Shown here piece by piece: positions 49,671-60,500 of a stretch of DNA of 64,000 bases. Made by a program: the position numbers and the translations under genes. The notes below the pieces were generated by a model. That model made no database searches and was not told the DNA's origin. It was given only the letters and a program-made list of their open reading frames with translations. Position 1 is the first letter of the stretch, and the number at the start of each line of letters is the position of its first letter. This stretch comes from Anisus vortex (lineage: Eukaryota; Mollusca; Gastropoda; Planorbidae), in contig OX421498.1 of assembly GCA_949126835.1 (NCBI GenBank), forward strand, positions 29,555,581 through 29,619,580, read 5' to 3'.

Positions 49671-49927
49671 GATCTTTTCAATGTTTCTCTCTAGTCTTGT
49701 TGAACCATGAACATGTTCTGGCATTTAATCATCTCAGTATTCCCAAGTAGAATCAATTTCTTACTTTTACTGACATTGTAAAATTGTGCTCTTTTTTTAA
49801 AGCTGCTATTATCTTGTATTTTATTTCTTCCAAAACTATTAAATTCTTGTTATATAAAATGTAAAATACGGTACATAAAAAATTGGGGGGGGGGTAATTT
49901 TTTTTTAGGTTAAATCTGTTATTAAAA

Positions 49928-50155
49928 TAAAGTATCCCGTCGGACCAAATTGATCCAAAGCATTCACCAGTTTCTTTGGCCAGCACTATGCACAGCCGTC
50001 TTTACTTTACCCCAACTAAGGTCAGGTACCCACCAGAGCTGGGTAGACTCGGGGACATCATCTAGACCCTGGGAAAAAATTCTAGCCTGCACCAGGATTC
50101 AAACCTAGGACCTATGTTACTCCAGCCGAACACGCTGCCGTGCTGTTATAGTAAA
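49928..50155 (-). repeat. tRNA-derived SINE in the ZC3H11A 3' region
   Basis: Matches 46116-46386 (GTCGGACCAAATTGATCC, ACCCCAACTAAGGTCAGG, GGGTAGACTCGGGGACATC) with an internal deletion. It may be part of the 3' UTR if the poly(A) signal at 50804 is used. Confidence 0.75.
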
Positions 50156-50803
50156 GTTTAATTAGTTCATATTAACTTATTAACAAGATAAATCCCAACT
50201 ATGTTATTGAAATAGTCTGCTCCTCATTCTCTCAAGTTATTTTTTTTTTAAAAAGGAAAACCCATTTAGGCAATTTAAACTTGTAGTGATAATCTATTTC
50301 ACTTTGATCAAGAAACACTCATGTCATCTTTTTTTTTAATGAACAATTCATTTTGTAATTTTGAGCATTAGTCACAAATGTACTTGGTGTTACTATTTGA
50401 CATATATTGTATATAACATACAAAGAGACACATGTTTATCACCATGTCCATCACCTTAACATTTAGTTCATTTAGTATTTAGCTGAAAAAAACAGTTTTT
50501 TTTCTAAGGATTTTTTTTAATACAAAGGGCCAGTCCCAGAAAATAATTGTAAAATATCTAGATAGTTATTGTTCTCTTAAATAATTTGTATATAGTTTTA
50601 ATATTATGAACTAAATTTGAAACGCTGTACATTCAATTGAACTATCGGGTGTTGATATTATTGGGAACCAGTTCCATGTATTTTTAATGAAGTGAATGTT
50701 TTGTACAGTTACAAGGAGTGACATTTTAAGATCTCACTCGGGTTATGAGGGCATCCATGTTTCTTTTTCTTTTAATGCCTCAAATGTTTTCTGAATATGT
50801 CTG

Positions 50804-50809
50804 AATAAA
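50804..50809 (+). terminator. Candidate poly(A) signal AATAAA for ZC3H11A
   Basis: AATAAA about 2.0 kb after the stop, followed by T/G-rich sequence (TTATTGTGTAGAGTTCATTG). Another AATAAA at 49926 lies at the SINE junction. Which is used cannot be told from sequence. Confidence 0.4.
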
Positions 50810-51325
50810 AATGATGTAAATATTATTGTGTAGAGTTCATTGTCTCGTGTAAAATAATTTAGAAACAATATTTCACACAAAAAAAAAGAGCCATGTTCTT
50901 GGTTATATATTGATGATGTATTTGGTACACTTGTTTTCTTAATAATGGCAGGTATTCTTCTTCCACAACTGTAGTAATCATGCAGTAAAAAGATGCCTAA
51001 AGCTACTTCATTTTTCAGGATTTTTTAACTGAACATATCAAATAAAATAGAAAAATACTGTAGTTTTACCTAGAGCCATAATGTTTAAAATGTATGATTG
51101 TTTATTGTCTCCTGTACATTCAATATTTATATATTATATATATATATTGGCTTCAAGCACACAGGCAGCAAATTAAACGTTTAATTTTCTACTTATAAAC
51201 TTGTGCCATTTCATGATAGAATATCAATCATAAATAGTACAACACTTATTAATTAATGGAATCAATTTAAACTTGAGGTTTAGCTAATTTAAATAGACAA
51301 CTAAGAAAATCAAAAATGTATTTCA

Positions 51326-51331
51326 TTTATT
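51326..51331 (-). terminator. Candidate poly(A) signal for GTF2H1
   Basis: AATAAA on the minus strand, 230 nt downstream of the GTF2H1 stop codon. It is the first such hexamer after the stop and converges on the ZC3H11A 3' end. Confidence 0.5.
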
Positions 51332-51560
51332 AACATAGTTGTTTTTTTTATGTCAAAGCGACAACTTATAAAAAGAAAACTCATATTGCAGAACCACTCA
51401 ACCTATATAGGCCATTAGTGTCCTGTGTGTACGTTATAAGTGAAATAGTTCATCATGTCCTTCTGTACAACAATGACATATAAAGAACAGGGGGTTATGG
51501 GTAACATTTAGCAGAAAATATCCAGTAAAAAACATTCAACATTTATAGTTCCATTCATCG

Positions 51561-54500
51561 TCATGTTCTCCGAGAAACTCGTTTTGCTTGCCAGAGATCA
51601 AATTTATTGTAAGCAGCTTTCAGCATTTCTTCAAGGTGTCCAGTTAACTGAAAGGCAGGAAAAGAACAAAAAATACAATTATTTCTTTTCTTTACAGCCT
51701 CATATATATAATCAAGCTAATTTCCCCAGTGTTGCCCGGGAAAAATTTAATAGGCCTGTATAAGCTACAAATAAACATTTCAATAAACAAAAAGATATAG
51801 GCTAGAAGTAATAATTTTTAAAATACAATTATTTACTAAAAACATTTAGGAAAGTAATTTAAATAAATAGTATCTATCAGCGGGTAAAAAATAGGCAAGT
51901 CTTTTTATTCAACAAAAAGCTAAATTGCCCGGCGTTGCTCAGAGGGGGAAAATACATAGGCTTAGGTAGGTCTAAAGCTACAGATAAACATTTTATAAAC
52001 TGCAATGAACAGAAAGCTATAACTTAAAAATAGAATTATTATTTTATTTTAAATAAATAATGTAATTGGGTTCAAAAAGCATGTCTTTTTATTTAACAAA
52101 AAATTAGGACTATTTACTGAAAACCTTTTAGGAAAGTTTTAAGTCCTGAAATCCTTACAATCTTGAAAAAATAATATTAATAGCAATTTTTTTATAAAAG
52201 TAGAAATAAAATAAAGCTATTAGTTGGGAATTGAACCCAGATTGCATGCATGGCAGTCGAAGATGCTAACCACTACGCTAGGGAAACCACATGTCAATAA
52301 GGGATCACAAAAGTAAAATATTAGGCAATAAGTTCACGTGTCTTTAAATAATACAATTTTGATTATTTAGACACACACACCAGCTACTTTATATATATAG
52401 AGAGAGATAGTTACAAAATTGTACATTTTGATAAGAATCATATGATAAAAACCTTACATTCATTGCATAATGATACTGTGCCAACTTCTCTTTCAAGGGA
52501 AGTAACTTGTTCACCTCAAACCTCTCTAATGTCATCCTCATTTTAAGTACCTAAAGGAAAAATAGTGTTTGTGATATCTAACTAAAGAAAGCATTTCTTT
52601 TTAGTTAAGTAATGATTGGTCTGGATGCAGACGTCAAGAGAACAGGCCATTCATGGGGACAGTTGGAAAGACTCGCTCGAGGCCGGGATGGCTGGAGAGC
52701 CCTTGTTGGTGGCCTATGCCCCGAGAGGGGTAGTAGGCGTAAGTAAGTAAGTAAGTAATGATTGGTCTAATTTAGAGGTACAGGAGATAAAAGTGGTTGC
52801 GAATGATTTGACGTATCTGTTGTATATTTATGCATTTAAAAAGTATGCATTTGTTTTATATAAAAAAGCATGTGTGTAAATATAAGTTTATATATGAATA
52901 AAAAGAGTTTAAAAACTAAGAGTTGTGAATGCATAACATAATTGATAATAAACAGCAGACATGTAATTTTATATGAAATAAAAAGCATTTCCATCTACCA
53001 TTTAAATAGAAGTTGAACTTCATGTATAATCTACATCCTGCTTTTATAAAATATATATAAAACACGTTACAAAAACAAAAAAATAAGCACACAAAAAAAA
53101 ACTATTTAGTTTATTTAAATTTTATGCACATCATCTTTTTACCTTTTCTTCTAAATTTTTGTTTGAAACAGGAAAACAAGCCCAAAAATGACGCAGTAAT
53201 TCACACATGGCATTGTAGTTTTGTTGTAATTCTTCCCGTGTGGCTGGAGTTACTTGTTCTAATGAAATGATTTTAAAAAAGAATAACAATTTCTTAAGTA
53301 TATTATATCATTATAATTCTATATATTCAACAAAGAAATGCAGGCACGGCTTCACACATCACACATGCCTACCTACCTACCTACCTGACTACCACTACCA
53401 CATGTGATAAAAATATGTAAAGCCCAAGGAGAAAATGAGGAACTAAGAACCTAAACAACGAACATAAGGGTAGAAGCTTTTAAACGCAAATATAAAGGCT
53501 AAATATATATTACTAAAATAAACAAGAAATATGGTTCACAAACCTATGTAATACGCTATATAAGTTAATATAGAATAAAAAATTATTTTATAATAAATTA
53601 CATTAATTAAACTACAAATAGTTAAAACCTATAAGGGAGTAAGTTAGTAATTTTTTTCCTGTAGTTATATGATTACTTAAGCCATATCAATGTGATTTGA
53701 TTAAGCATTGATTAAAATACTTTTTATTTACAAAAACAAATAATACAAATCATATATATTAAGATAAACTAACTAAATAGGCATAATTATGTCTCAATTA
53801 ATTTTTTTTTAAATAAATGTAACTGTAGCCAATAGTCTAATACTAAATACACACCTGCTAAACATTCACTATTCAAGTCTTGCTGACTAGTGCAATATTT
53901 ATTAAGATAATTCAATTTCTAAAACAATAGTCCTCAAGTCAACAGACACATTGCAACAGAAAGAAACCAAGCAATTAAGTAGCCAATGTAACAAGACTAG
54001 ACTCACTGTGAAGTTTCTGTAGACTTGTTCCAGACATGAGAACACCTCCAGGTGACAGCTCCCCTAACACAGACAAAGCATGAGGTCCAAGTGGCATCTG
54101 TTGAATGGATAGGTTAGAATGAAGTTCAACTTTTTTAAAGCAACACTTGATATATTACCAAACATATTTAACAATATTTATGTATGGCACAAGTTCTGAA
54201 AAAATTTAAATTTTGACTTATAAGTTTACAGATGTTCTTTCTAGATAGAAGATTATTACGTCCACTTGGCCCAAAACTCCTGCAGTGCGGCAGGGATAGA
54301 ACCCACGACGTGTTGGTTGACAGTGCGGTGAACTAATCGGAGAACCAGCCAGCCTCACATGAACTTTTGCATGAGCTTTGCACCATGTCATTTTCAAATT
54401 ATAATAGTAGGTATGTTTATGCTAAGGAAACAGATTATGCCCCTAAGATAGTACTATTATGAATTTAAAAAAAAAATTTGAACTAATTTGTAATGAAGCA

Positions 54501-57500
54501 ATTGCAACTGAAAAAATCCATCAAATCAAATTAAGTAGGTCATTAATTTTAAACTTCTAAAGTGTATTTCTAAACAGGAACAATTTATTATTAATATTGG
54601 ATACATTAGGTTAATTGGCTTGAGACTTTTACAAGTATGTATGCTCCCCTTTTAAGGAAGCATTTTCACGTTGCTTAAAAAAATGTATGAAATAAAAACA
54701 TGCAGTGATAGCCACCCAATGGTTGCTCTCTTCACCCCCAACCCCTTCATGATATATAAATCTAGAATCAGGTGTACAAATAATTTGTATCAACTAGTTA
54801 TGTTGCAGGCATTAGAAAGAAACTAATTTTCTTTATAAAATGTCACTCAAGGTCTACTTTGTTGTTAGTCAAGGCAAAACTACACTACAGTCAATTTTAT
54901 GGCTCTGGTTAAATCATTATTTACAAACAGAAGTGAACTACTTTTTTAATAGTAGACTAAGAAATGTATCTTATGAATAAGCAACAAATCACAATTTAAA
55001 AAATTGTGTAACTTTGTATAAATTTAAAAATAAATACAATATTTTGATAAGCCAACACTTTATCCAGTATCCAAATATTCTACTTATAAATATATAAAGA
55101 TATTTAGCATATAAATGAGCAAAAGTTTACCTTTATCTATAATATATATACATATATAAAAAAAACATGAAAATTATTTATGACTATAAAATGAAGGCCA
55201 ATAACCTTTAGATTGGATGAATTCCATCCTTTGATTTGGTTGGCTATCTCCTGAATAGCACTGTCAGTGGAAGCCTCTGTGAAAATATTCTGATGGTTGA
55301 AATGCATGGAGTCGCTGGTTGTTGGAGTTGGCCCATGAAGATAACGGTCCATATTTGTTAACCTACAAAAGTGAAATGAACACGGGCATCAGATTTCAAA
55401 ATCTAGATGTCTTGTCAACATGAGTATGTCTTAAATCTTCATTTTGTTGTAACGAGTACAATATGTGCATTTGAGGATAAGTACTAGTCTAACATAAAAA
55501 TGAGACATATTCCCTTGAGACCATTTTGGTCAATGGGGGCAATTGAAGCAGCGTTTACCAGTTTATGCGGCCATGACATACAAGTTAATTGTGTAGCCAG
55601 CACAATGCCTGGTCATTTTTTTGTTACTTTTCCACAAATTATGTCAGGTTCCTATAAAAAAAGAATCAAGGACACCCTCCAGTCCAAGGAAGAAACCTCA
55701 TTCGAACCAAAGACCTTCGGATTGACAATGTTGTTAGACCAGACTATAACACAAGACTAAAGAATAATAATAAGTTTGGAATTTTGTTATACAGTGAAAC
55801 CTCGTTTATTGCGGTAGGTAGGTTCCAAGACCGGCTACGATAGCTAAAAATCCATGAAGTAGCGACACCATATTAACAGTATTTATTTAACGTGTATTCG
55901 GACTTTTAAAACCTTCCCTTTACATTCTCTTAATACACCACCCTTTAAAGTAATGTACGGATATCTTCAGTTTGGAATTAACAAATATTTTAGGTCTGTC
56001 ACAGGACGAAACCACACAGAACTGTAAACTTAACAAAGGCAGCGTATTACAACTTGACTTTCTTTAATTCCAAAGTTCCGTTCTACTGTAACAATTGAAT
56101 CAGCTATTACTCAAACAAACATTCTTGAGTTAGTAGTCTGTACAATTACCAACTTGGACGAAGACTGATCTCATATACGTCTTGTAATAATAACATGCAC
56201 ACCTTTCTTATTCCTCATCTAAGCACATGCATACTTTCTATAATATCTAATGATATAGTGACAAGGTCTTAATATATCACGACTATTTTTTAAATGTCCG
56301 AAAAATCTGCAATATAGTTTCTTATGTAATATAATAAAAAAAGAATCTGTGAAGTAGTGAATCCACGGATGTCAAACCGCGAAGTAGCGAGGGTTCACAG
56401 TAATTCTATGAGTATGTGTAATAAATACAATTTTAACTAAAATATAAATATACTGTATTAACCTTTCCCTTGTTATATATTACAGCCTAATAGAAAGATT
56501 ATTGCATCCTGTAATAATATGGTTGAAAATATCATAAATGGTAATGTGGTCCATTTAGCCCTATGGGCCATGACATAGTGATAAGTTCTTAGAAGAACAG
56601 TGCAGCAGTGCTGCCATGTCATTTTATTCACCATCTGGTACTTAGGTAAAACACTTATTTAATAACATCTAAAAAAAACTCACCGAAGCGTGACACCAGC
56701 AGCAGTTGCTGTATTGTCCAGGTCTTCGTATAACAATTTCTCTTTGATTTTTCTCTACAACAAAATAAAGCATTGGAACATTCATTATTTTAGTAACTAG
56801 TCAAATTTAATGCATGTACTTATCAGGAACTGTGTAAAAATATGAAAATAACATAACATTAAAGTTTAGGTACATGTATGACAAACATAACTATACAACT
56901 AAAATACTAGAAAATTTATAAAATATTTAACACATCATAAAACCAAAATATCTAAAATGATAAAATATTTTAAAACAACATAATTATAACATTAAACTGT
57001 ACACACAATTTCCCCACTCACCCTTTTACTTTGAGGTTCTTCTGGGGGCTTTGGGACATTTGGTTGAGGGTCTGTGTTATGTGCTTTTGACTTTTTCCCA
57101 TTTACTTGACTGCCCTCGGAGGTCTGGTCTGTGGCTGGAGCCGTTGAGCTCGAGCATGTACGGAGCACCATGGTTGAATGCTGATTGAAGCGCCTTATCA
57201 TTGACTGATTGGCAACGTTGCTACTTGAGCGATTGTCATCCACAATGCCACGGTATTCCTGTTAAAAGATTAAGAGTTGTGTGTTACTTAAATGAATATT
57301 ATTTACACACACACACAAAAAGTTCAAAAGTGCAATTCGGCTATTGGATCGTCTTGAATCGTTTTTTATCTAAGACCTTATCTCTACGGTGGGGTCTTGG
57401 ATGGTGCAGAAGTGCGGGTTGCAATTCCTACACTTTGATTTTTCACATGAATCTGTTGCAGAAGGTATTGGCAGTAAGGCATAGTGCTGGCCACACAATC

Positions 57501-60500
57501 ATCTCATGGGGCTAAAGAAAATTGTGGATGCTGCTACTCTATCCAAAACCAAAATGATCTAAAAGGTGTAGTATACCTTTAAAAAAATCTTATCATTTTA
57601 GGTAAATTATAGCAAGAAAATTGAATAAATTTTTATCTAGAGGTCTTTTGAGAACTAAAAATGGTATTAATAATTTAGATCATAGGAATAAAGACTAAAA
57701 AAGCAAAACCATGAAACAAGCTTGGACTTAAATTTGGTAAAGAAAGATGTATATTTTTTGGAAGTGGCTAAATGTAAATGACCAGAGGACATTTGTGCAT
57801 TTTCACAAATGAAAACAATCTTGCCTTTTGAAAATAAATTTGTACATGCCTTGTCATTAAGCCTTGATAAAGCTATAGGACTATTACTAACAATATCATG
57901 AATTAATTTACATTAAATAGTTAGAATATTTGTTTGATTACATTTATTAAATTAATATGTTAGGTTGGGATTAGACTTGTTATGAAGTCCTTACAAAATT
58001 AAATCAGACTAAATTTGTGTCATTTGACACTATAACAAAGTGTCTCTAAAAAAAACCCTCTAAAATTTGAATCCTGGATCATTTCAAGTAGGGATGTTAA
58101 AACCGTTTTTTTTTTCAAAACCGGTTGTTGGTTCTATAAAACCGGTTTAAAACCGGATTTTGGTTTCCCCCCCTTGCGCAATGTCACAAGTCAGAGGTCA
58201 GACAAGCCAAATGTGCGTTGTTTTGTTATTTGAAAAATAAGCTTACTTCAAACTTATTAATTAGTGTTTGAAGGGCATTCAAGGGGCTGATTTGTGTGAA
58301 TACAATATGACTTTGTACTCTTTACCATCAAATTCTTTAAAAACTAAAAAAATCTGGGCTTTTCTATTAAAACCGATAATAGCTTTTAATTTTTCAATAG
58401 TGATAATCAAATTAACGATTATCGTCGAACCATAATACTAAGAAGCTTTGGAAGAGGCATATAGGCCTATGGTAACTTGTAAAACAATGCATTGAAAGGT
58501 TTCGCGTAGCACAAATCAAAAGAATGTGTATTTAATAGTACCGTTAATAATAAAGCACAGACGCTGTGTCTTGCCGAATTGTTCAGGGTCACAGGGAATG
58601 GCTAGTTTGCGTCTCTCCGTTGCGTACATCAAAGAGCAGCGCACATCTAAAAGATGTAACTGGAACTTAACAATTGGTTTGATGTTGTTTTTATCGCAAG
58701 CCATAGACTAGTTGGTATTTGGAAACACAACATCTAAGACTAAATAGTGTTAGCAAGGCATTTCAGGAATTGTTTTGTGCGAATCCAACATTATTTATTA
58801 AAAATATTTCCATTAGAACCAAAAAAAAGGGTCTTTTACTTGAAGTAATGATTACCTTGCAATTTCCAACCAACAAACCGAATTCCGGTTTTGAAAATCA
58901 AATTTGTTTAACATCCCTAACTTCAAGTGATAACTAAAGACTTACATCATCAATATTTTGATCTTTGATCTGTGTCAGGTCCACTAAAGGGTCGTTCACA
59001 TTTTTATTTATTTCTTCTTTCATAACTGGCAAAAGAAATTTAATGCGTACATATAAAAAAACAGAAAAAAAAAAAGACACATAAAAAAAACTTATCTTCA
59101 TTTTATTCTTCAACTGGCCCACTACTTCATTTATTTCATATTTTTGTTTACTAAAATGTTTAATAAGACATTAGGATTGATTAAAAGTAATTCTAACAAA
59201 TTGTGTATGAAGAACATAAAACTGAAATGTTACTTAATCTTTTTAAAAAAAGTTAAGTATCCTGTCAGACCAATTAGATCCATAGGGAGGGCCAGTGAAA
59301 CAGCATTCATCCGTTTCTATGGACACAACATACTAGGGGATTGTGTGGCCAGCACAATGCCCAGCCGTGATTAATTTACCCTAATTAATGTCAGGTAACT
59401 ATCAAAACTGGGTAGACTCAGGGACACCCTCCAGAATTGGGAACTAATCCTAGACTTCACTAGGAATTAAACCGCGGACCTTCTGTACGCCAGCCAAACG
59501 TGCTGCTGCTTGGTCACCATGCCCCCTTTATTTAACAAGTCATATATATTGTAATATGCTTTTTCACAACTGTGACAATCTTACAAAACAAATGTTAAAA
59601 AACTAGAATAAATCTAAAAACATGTTATAAAAGTTCATTAAAATATTCATTCCTAACAAGTGTAATACTTTTATTAAAATTAAGAAAAACTTGAAGAAAA
59701 GAACATTAAAAGGCATAATATGCATAAAGCATTAAATTCTTGTAGATGTAATAACAACACTTTTGTTTGTACAACTTAATAATTTCATTAATATTGTGCT
59801 TAGAATGACAGAGATGTATAAAGCACTTTTCTTATTCTGTCTTCAGGAAATTAAATTAATTTAAATTCTCCTTTCTTACAAATAAGAGCATTTTGACAGG
59901 GTTGGTTTACTTTTTATAAAATGCTTGAATAAAGTAGTTTTTTTCCAGTTTTTTTCCAAAATAGCTTCCAGAAAAAGCTTACAATGTAATATCTTATTTT
60001 GCCTACTTCAGTTCCAGTCTCTTGGGTTACATCACATATACACTTATTATAATGCAAATGGAAATAAGACAAAACAAAGAAAAAATAAAGAAATACATTT
60101 AGTCAAATCCAAATTGACACCAACATGTCTAAAAATGATTGACCCAAGTGTTAGCCTCAGCTCACCTTCTTCATCATTCTTAGCACACTCTGTGAAGATG
60201 TCCTTGGCGACTAAAGCTTGGCGGTCCCTGTGAAAGTAGTGGGACTGGAAGAAACGAGTCCAGAATTCACTCTCAGAGACTGAATGAGGCACTGCCTCTG
60301 CATGCTTTTTTTTCACTGAATTCAAAGTTTAAAAAAAGTGTTTAACAAAAAAAAAAATGAGACATTGTTCCAAAAAACATTTTATAATCAACATTTAACT
60401 TTTTTTTTTTGTGTGCATTACTTTTGAATTTTCAGGGTCAGATAGCTCCAAAAATAAGGTTGTGTAAAGGCCAAATATGTATGTGAAAAGTTACAATATG

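Noticed and set aside
52215..52285. Functional tRNA gene
   Set aside because: A- and B-boxes are good, but the acceptor ends do not pair and a related decayed copy sits in a similar repeat at 10745. It is part of a mobile repeat.
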